Assembly (NCBI GenBank): GCA_017311185.1
Contig: JAESUZ010005469.1
Span: forward strand, 684,001 to 748,000
Source of the DNA: Proteles cristata cristata
Taxonomy: Eukaryota; Chordata; Mammalia; Carnivora; Hyaenidae
Direction of reading: 5' to 3'
DNA: 64,000 nucleotides
Under the pieces are notes generated by a model that ran no database searches, was not told the origin of the DNA, and worked only from the letters and a program-made list of their open reading frames with translations. Both the position numbers and the translations under genes were made by a program. Of this stretch, positions 10,591-22,577 are shown one piece after another. Positions within the stretch are counted from its first letter, which is position 1; every line of letters begins with the position of its first letter.

Positions 10591-10844
10591 TGCAGGCTCA
10601 TTCCCATCAGACTATAGATAGCCAGGTTACATCTCTCTTTCTATCTGCCAGCCTCTTTTCTCACTAAGTTTTTTCCATTCAAAACTTAGTCTGTTTCTTA
10701 TCTTTGTCTCCTACAGCCTAGCTTCTTACCCACAACAGTAGCTCTGGAGTTGACCTTTCATCTTATGCCCCTTACCCCTTGTAGAAGTTGTTGTTTTTTG
10801 TTTTTTGTTTTTTTTTTTTTAATTTCATTGTGGTATTTGCTTCT

Positions 10845-11540
10845 TCTGATCACTTATGGTCCTCCTTGAGGTCTTTGGGTTTTCTGGCTCTCCATTTTTA
10901 CAGTTCTGTCCTTACTTTTCTAACTCCTTATTTTCTAATTCATCTTTTTGTGGTCTTTTATATACAGAATTTTTCCTGTTTTTTTTTTTTCTATGCACTT
11001 TAGGCAGTGGCCCTCATTCCCTTTTTAAATTTTTACTGACCTGCCGATAACTACTCAAATCTTTTTTTTCCATCCCAGACTTCTCCGTAGGGCTCAATGA
11101 TTGTAACTTCAGCTACTGTGGATGCTCCACTCAGCCTGTCAGAGCCTAAATTTCTCCAGGTCTGTTCAGCCAGCCATTCCTATAGATTAAATGGCCTCAC
11201 CACCTGTCTAAATCCTACCCAAGTGGGAAATGGGAATGTCATCCTAGACTTTTCCGTTTCCCTAGTTCCCTCCCCAAATCCAAAAGGTAGCTAACTCTAC
11301 TGTTTACATCCTTGTTTCTCTGCAGTTCCAGTGCCTCTGATCTTGTAAAGATTCCTATTATTCTTCATTTCCACCTTCACTTTTAAATTTCTCTTGACTG
11401 TCCCTCCTGTTGTGACTAGAGTCTTCTAACTTGCAGATCTGACCCTCATTGCTGCCCACTCCCCAATCCTGTCCTTCCATCTATTCACCTGTCTGCTACT
11501 GTTAGGGACGAGTTGAATTCTCCCATTTCCTCCACTGCGT
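10845..11540 (+). repeat. Decayed L2/CR1-type LINE, reverse transcriptase region
   Basis: Ordered remnants of a CR1/L2-clade ORF2 are seen: 'ttatggtcctccttgaggtctttgg' (where intact elements have the PQGSVLGPLL segment), GATAACTACTCAAATCTTTT in place of the catalytic ADDSQIY segment, and downstream 'gtcatcctagacttttccgtttcc', 'gatctgaccctcattgctgcc' and 'tccatctattcacctgtctgctactg', which parallel the thumb-domain region. It is full of stops and indels, so it is a fossil. The aspartate pair appears reduced to Asp-Asn. Confidence 0.55.
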
Positions 11541-11604
11541 TCTTTCTTCTGTTCTTCAGGTGGGTAGATACTTTCTTCCTCTGTGGTCCTTGAACACCCT
11601 ATAC

Positions 11605-11821
11605 CAGGATTTCTCAACCTTGGATCTATTGACATTTCTGTTTGACTTTTTGCTATGGGGTGCCATGTTGTGCATTGTATGATATTTAGCAGCATCTTTG
11701 ACCTCTACCCATTAGATAATACATTCTCCTGTCCCCAACCCCAGTGCTACAACCAAAAATGTCTCTAGACATTGCCAAGTGTTTCCTGAGCAGCAAAACC
11801 TCTCTTTGTTAAGAACTACTG
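11605..11821. mobile_element. Nonautonomous hAT-like DNA transposon (MER class)
   Basis: It opens with CCAGGATTTCTCAACCTTGG and closes with TTAAGAACTACTG, which are imperfect terminal inverted repeats of the CAG.G.TTCTCAA type. Internal landmarks are TGTGCATTGTATGATATTTA, GCAGCATCTTTGACCTCTAC and CCAAAAATGTCTCTAGACAT. This is a very common mammalian MER-type element. I am not certain of its Repbase name. Confidence 0.8.
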
Positions 11822-12211
11822 CCCTTTTATGTACCTTTACTGAAGCACTTAAAATAATGCCTTGTGTTTATGTCCCTACTTGTTTATCTTCTTTGCTGTT
11901 AGAAGTCAGAGCCAGTGCACCTCTACATCATGAGCAGTGTTAAGAGTGGCCCCGTGTCATCATTTTCTGTGTGAGTATATGCCAGGATGGACCCTTCATT
12001 ACTGTTCCCAGACAAATGAGAAAGGATAGCCAGCAATGTGGAGAATTTTGCCATTATGCAAGAGATATATTTTGATAGTTTAATTTGATAATCTGTGGTG
12101 TTTTGCTTTGTAATAAATGGATTCTAGGTAATATTCTTTAGGTACATGAGGAAGTTGTACAATATCATTTGCCAGAGTTCTTCTAAAAAGAGACTAGTTT
12201 TTTTTTTTTAA
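11822..12211. other. Single-copy DNA
   Basis: No element was recognised in this 390-bp interval. A T10 run lies near 12200. Confidence 0.4.
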
Positions 12212-12485
12212 GGCTGATTCATTCATTTCATTAATTTGTCAACCATGTCAATCACCTGCTTTATGCCAGGGAATATGTTTATTCCTGGATGAAACAGTCC
12301 TAGGGTTCTTAAAGCTTTCCAGAGAGATATTCAAGGAGTAATTTTAATAAAGTGAGTTAAAAACAAATCACGACATCAAGGATTCTCTAGGTAGTGAGCT
12401 GAGACTGACCCTCCATGCAGAGGGGCCGTGTGGATGTGTGGTGGGCAAAGGGGACGTTTATGTGACATTTCAAGGAATCTTAATA
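12212..12485 (-). repeat. L2 fragment, antisense
   Basis: GATTCATTCATTTCATTAAT, TCACCTGCTTTATGCCAGGG and later 'ggtgggcaaaggggacgtttatgtgacatttcaag' reproduce the antisense L2 3' order. The middle is diverged. Confidence 0.6.
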
Positions 12486-12949
12486 ATATTGATGCTTTGT
12501 AGAATTTACAATAAGCAGTCGCTCCTTTTTTGCTTTTATTGGCCCTGTGATAAACATTTTATATTTCCTTTATGCTGTGTTTTAATGATTTTCCCTCCCC
12601 CAGTCTTCCCTTCTTTACCTGAATTTTTGTAGTATGAAGCATAATGTGGCAAGTATTCTGATCTCATGGCCTACTCAGTCTGCAGAGGTGTGTGTTAGTA
12701 AGACCCCTTTTAATCATTCGTATAATGATTGGTGGCTCCCTGTTGTTAAACCACAGTTATTGATCCATCATTGCTGAAGTACATGGCTGAAGGAACCGGT
12801 GCTGTCAGGCATTGATTGACTAGGAAGGAAGTGTAGAGCTATTCTAACTCACTTTTATTTTCATCAGCAACAGTTACAGTAGAGGCTTGTGCAAGACCTC
12901 CATGATGGAACATCAGTTTTCCTGCATTAAGAGGTGTCTGATGTGACTG

Positions 12950-13500
12950 AAATTGCCAGGATAACTCACACGGCTGCATTTAAAATACTTAGAACAGAAG
13001 AAACTGTCCAAAACCTTCTTATCTGACTTGGCTAATGGTTCAGACTCCGGAAAGTAAATTTGGGAGGTGGGGGATGATGCATGAGAAAGAACAGATCTAG
13101 TATAAAATTATCCCTAAGCAAACTGAAGAATATATAATACATGTGAACATTTTATTGAAGAGTTATTTCTATACAAACTGTGCAGTCAGACAAAACAAGC
13201 ATGTTTTTGTATAAGTGAAATTGTTTAATGGGTGTTCAAATAATTAACTTCAGGCCATAATTAATAGCTGTCTCTTGGTACAGTTTTTGCAATTTGTGCA
13301 GTTTCAGGAGGATTTGGGGCTTCCGTGCACAAATATTTTAGAAAGGGTACAAATGGAATCTGTACGTATTGAAGGTGCCTCTCTTGCATTTAGTTCAGCT
13401 CACATATATTTTAAAATCTGAGATGACCATTATTTATTTTAATAAATACTTTAATAATGCTCTTGTTATGCCTCTAATTCTAATTAGAACTAAGAAGAAC
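12950..13500. promoter_or_regulatory. Candidate conserved noncoding block, homeodomain-like words
   Basis: This repeat-free AT-rich segment carries clustered TAATTA/TAAT words, including CATAATTAATAG near 13255 and a 12-bp palindrome TTCTAATTAGAA (13478-13489) containing CTAATTAG, a dimeric homeodomain-type site. Repeat-free sequence with such words is typical of conserved noncoding elements, but no conservation data are available here. Function is inferred only. Confidence 0.25.
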
Positions 13501-13689
13501 AAGAACAATAAAAATAAATGAGGGGGTTGGGGTGACAGAGGAGAAGGACTAGAGGGATGCAATAAGAGTGAAACCAAAAAAGAGGACAAAAGCTACCATT
13601 TCTAGTGACATGTTATCCATGCCTCAGAGCCTGTGCGTTTGTCCCTCTCTCTGAATATTTTAGTTTTGTTATAATTACAGTATCTTGGC
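13501..13689. other. Purine-rich spacer
   Basis: An AAGAACAAGAACAATAAAAA segment and a GGGGTTGGGGTGAC segment were noted. No repeat family was recognised. Confidence 0.4.
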
Positions 13690-14290
13690 TGCACTTTGTC
13701 CCTCTGATCCTTTGTTAAAGCCCAGATCACTCTGTGCAGACTGTGCTTGTAGGTGTGATTTATTGAGTGACAAGTAGCTGTAGGGTAGAACCCCCGCCTC
13801 TGTACCTGACTAAAGTATTAGACATCACAGAGCTGGGGCATGCAGGAGGGGGCCTGGGAAGCGGTGGGGGAGGCAAAAAGCAAAGAGCAGCAGTAACACA
13901 GCAGCTCCTGGATACAGATCAGACAAGAGGTTCTGCCACAAATCACCTAGAAACATGTCAGACGCTGCATGTTTGTTGTTTTACACTGAGGGCACAGCCG
14001 TAGTCCAAAAGTATTGATTCTTTTCTTTGTACAGAGACAGAGACTGTCAGCCCTACCCGGCTGACCTTGGTATGGCGCAGACATCTATTCCCCACCCTGC
14101 CGACCAGATGAACCCCACAGGAAAAGCCCAGGCTAGATATGCCAATGTCCACTTCACAGGCACAGAGAGAAACCCATGCCTGCTGAAACAGCTCCTTCTG
14201 TTCCCCAAACAGCTCCCCTCCCCTCCTTCCCGGGCCCCTCAGAGTGCTCCTTGTGACAGAAAATTGGAGGCAGGATTCTTGGAGTGTGCG
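13690..14290. other. GC-richer single-copy block upstream of a GT repeat
   Basis: This is one of the few stretches close to 50% GC, with a G-rich core at 13849-13874 (AGGAGGGGGCCTGGGAAGCG). Open frames of 118 and 128 codons overlap on opposite strands across 13958-14383 and run into the (GT)n, which suggests chance openness caused by base composition. No protein domain is visible. Confidence 0.45.
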
Positions 14291-14291
14291 A

Positions 14292-14318
14292 GTGTGTGTG
14301 TGTGTGTGTGTGTGTGTG
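14292..14318. repeat. (GT)n microsatellite
   Basis: 27 nt of uninterrupted GT dinucleotides, about 13.5 units, follow a CpG-containing GAGTGTGCGA segment. It is likely polymorphic and usable as a length marker. Confidence 0.97.
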
Positions 14319-16799
14319 GTGTATGTATTTGTGTCAAAATGCACAAAAGACCCCCATTTTTATTTTATTTAACTGTAAGATAACCTGAAGGATGTCTGGT
14401 CGGCGGTATGTATGTGAGTACATTTTGTGTTTTGAGGACACAAGAGGAGATAGTTTATTTTCTGTTTGTACATATCAAAGGTGAAATCTCTGTGTGTGGG
14501 CACTTAGATATGTTTTGATTTTGGGGGGGGGCTAGGGGTGAGTTTTCTCTTCTTTCTCTGTTCCAAAAGCTTTGGAGACAGGTGAGATATGAGAAAAAGA
14601 AATCACTTCTCACTCTTAATTGACCTGTGATTTTTTTCAGAATTGTTTAATAGTAAAACTACATAGATCCGATTACTATATGAACCCACAATTTCCTTTC
14701 TAGCCTTTAACTTTGTAGTTGTCCTTAATCATTTTACAGCATTTAAAACATTTGATTTATTTTGAACATCACATAACTTTTAGCAAAAACTTGTTTGTAA
14801 TTTAGAGTTCATATTTGTTTTGGCTGAATATAAACACAGATATATAGCCATCAACATTTGAAATAAAGAGTTTAAAACTTGAACCTGTGAACCTATAGGA
14901 AAAAGAGACCACAGAGGCCCTTTCAGTAACCACAGCTGATTCTCTGCTACGTTGGGCCAGCCACGCCAGTGGTCCAGGAAGGCTTGCCTCCTGTGACATG
15001 GAAGGTGTTTCCAGTGACTCCTTCCCGAAGCTGAGTGTTTTATTTTGACTAACAGTAACAGGGAGGATGTCTTTCCCCCTTCCACTTCTAGGAATGTTGT
15101 CGCATGCACGACCCTGTCCGTAAGATTGAACAGTCCACAAGGAGAATTCAAGTAGCTTTCCAGTTTTGCCGAACAAGAATATGAGACACACTCATGGAAA
15201 AGAAAAGTGGTGATTTCATGCACACTTAGGGAAACTAAGAAAAAAAAATCTTTTAAAAATAAGGTTTCTTTTTTTCAAATAAAGTAATGCAAACAGATTC
15301 AATGTGTATGATAAGATACTAAATCTGTATAACTCACCTTAATCTTATTAAAATGAGCTTTTTTAAAAAGGTGACCATTGAAGATAAAAATAGCAAGTAC
15401 ATATAAGGCATCTTAAACTCATTACTCACTTGTATTAGAAACCCTTTTATTTTCTACGTCTGTACTTTCATATTCATACTGTTTGTTTAAGTGACTCTTT
15501 GGCAGCCTAAAAGAAAGCTCAGTGATTTTTAAAAAACCATTTATTTTAGAGTGAATTTCTCAATCTTAAAGTGAGAGATCTTTTTTGAGACTTTGGGATC
15601 TCTAGACTCTTAACAGGGAAAATTTTTCTAACAAATATACTTTTCTCTGAAAACAGTTTAAGACATAACTACTTATTTTAATTTCTCATGTTGAATCTAA
15701 ATAGTTCTCATTCTTTTTGCTGTGCCTTTCTCATCTGGAACAGCCTTACATTTTAAGGTTAAGAACAGCTGAGCAACTCTGCTTTTGGGTACTGGAAAAC
15801 AACAACAAATTATTTAAGATGTATCAGTGTCTTGACAAATGACTATTCTAGTCATAAAATGGAAGCTGAGGAGTGACCAAGATATCTAACAAATACCATG
15901 TAAGAAAAATAATGCAGAAAACATAGGAAGAATTATTTAAGACTGAACACTTTATTTTTTTCTCATTCTACTTTTCTTTTAATATGTACATGGTAATCAT
16001 CTGTCTTTCTCTTCTCCTTGTATATGTTATACCCACTTGATTTACTACTGAAATTATATTGCTTTTGAAAGTGTCAGTTGAGTTATCCCTTGCCTTGTTA
16101 GTATCATGTTTGATTTCTTGGACAGAGACATAAATCACTATCTAATATGCAGGTCTTTTGAAGACGCACCCAAGGTTTATTGCCAGTAACAGACTAGTGG
16201 CCTTATGTGGACTTTCCATGAATAAAACAGATTGATGAGCCATTTTATAGCATCGCAAGCTGTATTATAAATACATCACCCTTTTCAGTAATTTAACGTG
16301 AGGAACAGCCTAATGAGCTCGCAGCCATGATCAGCCAGAGAGCTGGGAGTTCTGTTTAGCTTCTAGGACAAGTGACTGGTGGAGGGTAAGAAACCCAAAC
16401 CCTGTAATGTTTTCCTCAGTTCAGTGACAAAACCTTTGCAGTATGAATCATTTGAAACAACACTGAAGTCAAGTTGCATTTAGAATTGACCAGAGTAATA
16501 AAAGTGAAATGTACATGGGTCTGATTTTGCTTATAACTGGAAATGTAAGACAATTGGCTTTTTGGGTTATTTGTTTTTCTTCTTTCACTGATTGAAGTCA
16601 TAAGCAAAATTGGATCAGAAAATTATCATTTTGGAAACATGACCTAACATCTACCTAATGACTTGGAAGAGAAACAGATAAACGTGGTTAAAACATCATG
16701 AAGTTCTTTGTTGAAAGTATAGCTTAAGATGACTGTTGATTCTGTGATTCTGTATTCTAGCCTTGTCTTTCACACAGCTTTCAACACTTCGTCTTTAGT
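14319..16799. other. Long single-copy stretch, no element seen
   Basis: It contains a G9 run at 14523-14531 and two overlapping minus-strand open frames of 147 and 129 codons (14780-15223, 14802-15191) in different frames. I see no domain, no splice context and no repeat. The rest is AT-rich. Confidence 0.45.
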
Positions 16800-16940
16800 A
16801 TCTAAATAACCCTTATAATACCTCTGTAGAGTAGGATGAGTAGATGGTATCTGAGGGTAAACAATTATTATTTTCCTCTCTGGTGAAGAAGCAGAGGCAT
16901 AGAAAGATGATTATTTTCAAAGATTTACCTGAATATAAAG
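16800..16940 (-). repeat. MIR fragment, antisense
   Basis: 'ataacccttataatacctctgtagagtagg', 'attattattttcctctctggtgaagaagcagaggcatagaaag' and 'atttacctgaata' follow the antisense MIR core order. Confidence 0.6.
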
Positions 16941-16973
16941 AAAAAATAAATGAATTATTAAAAGTAAAGTATA

Positions 16974-17186
16974 GGGGCGCCCGGGTGGCTCAGTCGATTA
17001 AGCATCTGACTTCAGCTCAGGTCATGATTTCACAGTTCGTGGGTTCGAGCCCAGCGTCAGGCTCTCTGCTGACCTCTCAGAGCCTGGAGGCTACTAAAGA
17101 TTCTGTGTCTCCCTCTCTCTGTCTGCCTCTTTCCCACTCACACTCTGTGTGTGTGTCTCTCAAAAAATAAATAAACATTAAAAAAT
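16974..17186 (+). mobile_element. CanSINE (SINEC), sense
   Basis: The head GGGGCGCCCGGGTGGCTCAG, B box GGTTCGAGCCC, CT-rich body with a short TG run, and an AAATAAATAAACATTAAAAA tail are all present. I could not find a convincing TSD, so the flanks may have mutated. Confidence 0.95.
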
Positions 17187-17189
17187 TTT

Positions 17190-19243
17190 AGTGTATTTTG
17201 TTTTTAAATACAACAGATATCAACATTTAGAGGACATATACAAATACCGCTTTGTGGACTTCGAATTTCCTAACAGCTTGGAAGAGAAGACTATACTCAG
17301 AACTGTTTTGTGAATGAATATTTGCTACCTAGAGGCTGCAGTGTATTTTGAATTGGACGGTTCTAGAGGATATTTCACTTTTCTAAATGTAGTTGATTAT
17401 ATTGTGCTACATAATCCTACCCTTACCAAATACCCAGTTGAAACTGTAGTTTACGTTTTCAAAAGTCAGGCTTTGGTCTGAAATGGTATTACTTTTAAAT
17501 AGGTGAGTAATTAGCCTATTGTAAAAAAATTTTTTTTTTTAAATTTTCAAATATAATTTTCACTACGAAAGCAGCTAGGCAGTTTGGCAGACTCTGTTAT
17601 TTATACTGCAGACTTAAAGTACCTTGAGTGTACAAGGGAAGAATGAAGAACTGAAAAGGTTTTAATTAGTCTTTACAGAATAGGCAAAACCAGAATATTT
17701 TACCATTGAGACACAAACACATCAGTGATGGCCTAACTCATCAGGTTCCATCCTGCCTATGCTCAGACACCATGCATCTCCAATTTTAAAAAATAATAAT
17801 TTAAATGAAATGGGCCCATTTATGCCCTCTGTTCCTTATTAAAAATGGTTGACAAGTAAAATTCCATTTTAGAATATATCTGTGGACAGTCAATATTGTT
17901 TTGAATTTTAAAGAGCTCCTGTATCTTATGAATGGCAATATGCATTTAATATTCTGTATTCAGGGCAAGGTAGTTTTGAAAACAGCTTTGTATTCATCTC
18001 CATTTTTGCTTTCACCTTTGCTCTTTACCTTCCTTCCCTATACATCTAGGATTGTGTGTGGACTGCAGGTCTAAACTAATCAGATTGAATGAACTACTTT
18101 GGCCCTCAGTTTCTCTATTTCTAAAACTATGGGCTAGAATTTAATGTTTCTTGAGGAAGTATTTGGATGAATATTGCAGAATGAATTTAGAAGGTCTTTG
18201 TGTCTCCGTAGAAGTCAGTATTGACATTCACTTCTATAGGGAATCCTAGAAGTTTATAGCTGGGTGAATGATCTTGGCATTTTAGGGTAGTCTGAACCAA
18301 GGCTTGTGGGCATATCACTTAGGATTCTATGGCATTGGCCTCTCAATTAAAGAAAGTTTATGACAGTGCATTATTTGAAAAGAAAATTTGGGCTAGTTTA
18401 TCGTTTAAACATCAGAAATAAGCTTGATATCTTTCTCTTACAGGTTTTGCCACCTGAACATAAAATCATAGATTTTAAGCTCAAAAGTAAGAAATGGAGG
18501 CATACCAGAAGTAGCTTTTCAAACATGCCTATATTGATTTCTTACTGAAAATCCCTAAAGGAAAAGAAACCCAGGGGCAAGCAGATTGTTTTCCTTCCTT
18601 CCTCTATGTCTCTGTCTTTCTCTAATTTGTGCCAGTGCTCCTAGTTTTCTTCTTGAATTGGTGATACTTTTCATAAGAAAATTATTAGGCTTATGGGGGA
18701 AAAAAAGATTTGTCACGAATGGACACAGTTTCTCTCATGTGATTTACGAGAGTTTGAGAAAGCACTCTTCCAGGTCTTCTCTTCTTCCCATGGACTCTAG
18801 GAAAGTTTTGTTCAAAACGAATGGCTCCCGAAGAATTGCTCAGCTGCAGACCACTAGCCTCTCAAAACACTGACTGGTTCAGGGGCATAGCACATGCTGC
18901 TTTTTAGGTCTAAGTCTTGATGACTGTGTGCAGAGGACCATGAGCTCATCTGATGCTGTCAGTCTTGAAACCTCTATGGAAGTTCGCTGTTAGGCTCATT
19001 GTTTCTTTCACTGGAAATGCAAACAGATTGTTATTTGTAGAGCTCATCCTTTCATAGTCCAGTAGTGTGCAAAGCATAGGGTGGATTTATATGTATATAC
19101 ATGCACTTATATGAAAGGTATGCCTCTGAATTTTTTGTGACAGAGTCTAAGAGTAGCTATATCTTTTCAGTCTAAAGACATCAATGATTTTAACACAAAT
19201 GGATTGACTTAAACTATATTTTAATGTAGGCTGAGTACCTTTA
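17190..19243. other. Single-copy DNA with a possible MIR remnant
   Basis: 18090-18200 contains CCCTCAGTTTCTCTATTTCT and 'aaaactatgggctag', which may be a decayed sense MIR. Elsewhere no element was recognised. Open frames of 62 and 95 codons at 18360 and 18586 lack recognisable content. Confidence 0.4.
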
Positions 19244-19280
19244 ACTGCCCTCTTGTGCTTGGTCACCTTTAGAGGGCACA
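19244..19280. promoter_or_regulatory. Divergent pair of CTCF-like core words
   Basis: TGCCCTCT (19246-19253) and AGAGGGCA (19271-19278) are perfect reverse complements 17 nt apart. Read outward from each, CACCTTTAGAGGGCA and GCACAAGAGGGCA match most positions of the CTCF core CCASYAGRKGGC. Each departs from the core at about two positions, so binding is uncertain. Confidence 0.3.
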
Positions 19281-21335
19281 GTTCTTTTAGAAAAATATGC
19301 CTAATGAATGGCAAATGGAGACCAGTTAAGTAAGTAATTATGTCATTTGTGGGGTTGCCTAATGTGGAATTGGTAAAGAGACTAGAAACTGCTTATCAAA
19401 TGTTTCCCTTAACTAATGTGATATTTTGTGGTTTGCAGATGACAGAATTCACATAACTTATTTGATGGAACCTCATTAGCTACCCCTCAGTTTGCCTTAG
19501 CAAAATTATATTATTAAGCATGCCATGATGGGTTCTGTCCTCATGACTTTGCATTCATCCCGGGGAATAGTGTTTGTTTTGTGACACCTACCCTCTGTCT
19601 TTAGTGTTTGAGGAAGCCAAGGAACTCTTATATTCAGAATCATGTTTCTAATGTGCTTTCCAGCATTACACACATCGAATCTTGTCTTGGCTAATAGAAC
19701 TTGAATTGGGTACTCACCACTGCTATCATGCAAAGCACCTTTCACCATGCAGTCCTGATGTACTGATGTTCTAATGTCTTAAAGGGAAGACCCAGAAAAT
19801 CTCAGCTAAAAAAATCCAAGTGCATGTCAGTAGTAATTACAATACACTTTGTAATAGTGGAGTGATTTTTGCACTGTTGTCACATCTGCTGTGTCTAGGA
19901 AGTTTTTGCATTAGAAACATGTTTGTCTCTTCAGTAAATAACTTTTGTCCCATATTGTCTGTTAGTTGTTGCTGAGATATTTAAAGACTGTGTATCTTTT
20001 TCTGAAAACAAAACAAAACAAAACATTTTTTGAGTGCATGAATGACTGTCTGTAATCCTGTCTTCTACAGTGACTGCCTTTTTGTATTTAATTTCTGTCA
20101 TTTAATTTTGTTCAGTGGTAGGAATGAATTCGCTATTAGTACATAAACTCTTTCATAGAGTAGGGGATTGTTGAATAGGTTGGGAATGTAGTCCATGGCT
20201 ATGGAGTAGAACCAGCTGACTCACAAGTGAGTTTGAGTAAAATATTGGTCTAGATGTCTAAAATACCTTTGAACCTACCTAAGAACATCAGATTTATAGT
20301 TTGCTTTCCTAATGAGCAGTACTTGACTCACTTAAATGATGGGAATTCACATATTGTTGGATCTCATATTTTAACTGAAGAACTTTGTTAAAGGCCTCTT
20401 TATTTTTTAACCTTATGACCTCCCTTTCTCTCTCTCATTATCAAAAATCTCATCATGGTTACACTTGGATCAAGCCTCTTCCTAAAGTTATTGTCATCTT
20501 AGATTGTTCCCAGAAGTATCACCCCGAGGGAAAAATTCTTGGGTAATAAAACAACCTAGTCTACATCCTATACATTGATTCTTCATCCTCTCCACTTTGG
20601 CTTTCCTTTGACCTTCTTTCCCTTAGCGACACAGCAGATGAGGCCTGCTTCTGTCAAAGTCTGTCTCTAAGGATATTATTCTTCCTGTGGTCTCCTCTTT
20701 TCTTCCCACCTCTACCAGCCCCCACCCATACCACACACAGTCCGCTAACTCTCTGTGTAGACTTGGCAGCAGATTCCACCCCAATCTTTGTTATGTAACC
20801 TACCACCTACCCCTTTTTGGCAAGGGACATAAGACTCAGCAAGTTGTAACAAAGAGTGGAGTTAATTGGAACATGTGCTGTGCTCAAGTTCGCAACAAAA
20901 AGGGGCTGATAGACATCAGGAAAATACAACCATATGTAGATGTTTGCTTGAGAATATGTGTATATATGGGAAATGTCGTCTACACAACCAGGTTGCATTT
21001 AAATGAAATCAGCTACTTTTCTCCTCCTCCTCTTCCTACTCATCCCCTCCTCATCTACCCACATGTAATACTTGTAACTTGCTCTCTCATGCCTGCTCAT
21101 GGGTGGGCATGGCCTGCTGAAACTGACAAGTGAAACAGAAGTGTCTCATACTTCACTGGAAGAACCTTTTGTTATTTATGCCTAGGACTCAGCTGTGGAT
21201 AACATCCATGGACCTCCTATCTGTTCCCAGTTATTGCAATGTGGTCCATACCTTTTGTTGATTTCCAGCCCTATTTTTTTTTTATCCATTCTAGAACTTT
21301 AGGATATTTTTTGCATGATTTTGCATATTTTGCAT
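19281..21335. other. Single-copy DNA, pyrimidine-rich near 20.5-20.8 kb
   Basis: 20560-20780 is rich in CT and CCCACC-type words. The longest ATG frame of the window, 148 codons on the plus strand at 20687-21133, begins here. It is proline/histidine/serine-rich, has no domain, and a minus-strand frame overlaps it. I treat it as non-coding. Confidence 0.4.
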
Positions 21336-21336
21336 T

Positions 21337-21542
21337 TTTATTTTTTAATGTTTGTTTATTTTTGAAAGAGAGAGAACGAGTGTGGGAGAGGCAGAGAGCG
21401 AGGAAGGCACAGAATCTGAAGCAGATTCCAGGCTCTGAGCTGTCACCACAGAGCCCAATAATGGAGCTTGAACTCATTACCGTGGAGATCAAGACCTGAG
21501 CTAAAGTTGTATGCCTAACCAACTGAGCCACCCAGGCGCCCC
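21337..21542 (-). mobile_element. CanSINE (SINEC), older type, antisense
   Basis: TTTAATGTTTGTTTATTTTT, GAAAGAGAGAGAACGAGTGT and a closing GAGCCACCCAGGCGCCCC are present. The antisense B box reads GAGCTTGAACTCA, with losses relative to the intact word. No clear TSD was found. Confidence 0.95.
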
Positions 21543-21554
21543 ACATAACCCCTA

Positions 21555-21930
21555 ATTTTTAAATTGAGGTACAAAAATTTACATAAAATGCATAGATTTT
21601 AACTTTGGCTTAATTAGTTGTGACACATATGTATACCCATGTTAAACTGTCACCCCAGTCAAAATCCTTATCATTTTCTTCACCTCATAATGTTCCATCA
21701 TGTTCCTTTTCAGCCAATTCCCTTCCCCCTAGAGACAACCATTATTTTGATTCCTGTCATAATACATTAATTTTACCTGTCCCAGAACTTCATATACATT
21801 GGATCTTACAGTTTGTATTATGTTGTATCTGGCTTGGTGTTGTTCAACATCCTATTCTGGGAGTTTATACATATTGATGTGTGTATCAGTAGTTTACTTC
21901 TTATTACCGAGTAATATTCCATTTTAACAA
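21555..21930 (-). repeat. L1M-type LINE 3' end, antisense
   Basis: A nearly continuous match in order to the antisense 3' region of old L1 families: 'aaattgaggtacaaaaatttacataaaatgcatag', 'gtgacacatatgtatacccatg', 'ccctagagacaaccattattttgattcctgtcat', CCAGAACTTCATATACATTG, 'tatctggctt' and 'gtatcagtagtttacttcttattaccgagtaatattcc'. It sits directly beside the SINE at 21337. Confidence 0.85.
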
Positions 21931-22577
21931 CAACCATTAACAAATTTTAGACATATTTAATGAGCTTCTATATAATGGAAATAAACTAACATCACAGTTA
22001 CTCTTGAGTTTGGCAAAGAGTTCCCTGTCAATATATGTCTGGTATAATTAGAAAGACTTTCCATGCTCTGCTACCTGTCTGTCTAAGGCTACTGCATTCC
22101 CCAGCAGTGGGCTGACTGTCCATCTCAAAGTCCCAGGTTTCTCAGTATTCTTCGTCTACATTCCTGCTCTTCAGAGGGAATAGTGACCTCCGTGTACACT
22201 AAGGTAGTTAAAAGACAACAGAGACAGGACTTGGAAACTTCAGTTGTTCTCCAGTGTCTTAAAACTCCAGGAATCCTCAATTATCTTGTCAAAATCATTA
22301 TGCTATTAGAGGGCAGTGGTATTCTTTGTACACGTGGAGGTCTGAAATATTCCGAGAGCATTTTCAGAACTCTTGGAGATAGCCTGAAAGGGACTTTGTC
22401 CTTGAGGTGCTCTGAAAGTATGTTTTAGATTGGATGTCTGTCCTCACTTTGCCTAGTTAGGTTTTGAGGGACTGAGAAGCCCCCGAGTCATTCTGGACTT
22501 GAGTTGCCATCTGAGAGATTCACGTAATCCCATTGGCCTGGATACTTTCAGGATAAAAGTGCCAGTTGATTAGGTTA
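21931..22577. other. Single-copy DNA
   Basis: No element was recognised. An 81-codon plus-strand frame at 22183-22428 has short self-similar pieces (SESIF, SESMF) but no known domain. Confidence 0.4.

Noticed and set aside
14780..15223. 147- and 129-codon minus-strand frames
   Set aside because: Two different frames on the same strand are both open, neither has a recognisable motif, and no processed-pseudogene hallmarks (tail, TSD) are present.
20687..21133. 148-codon plus-strand open frame, the longest ATG-initiated frame
   Set aside because: Low-complexity Pro/His/Ser-rich start from CT-rich DNA, no domain, an antisense frame over the same bases, and no splice or promoter context.
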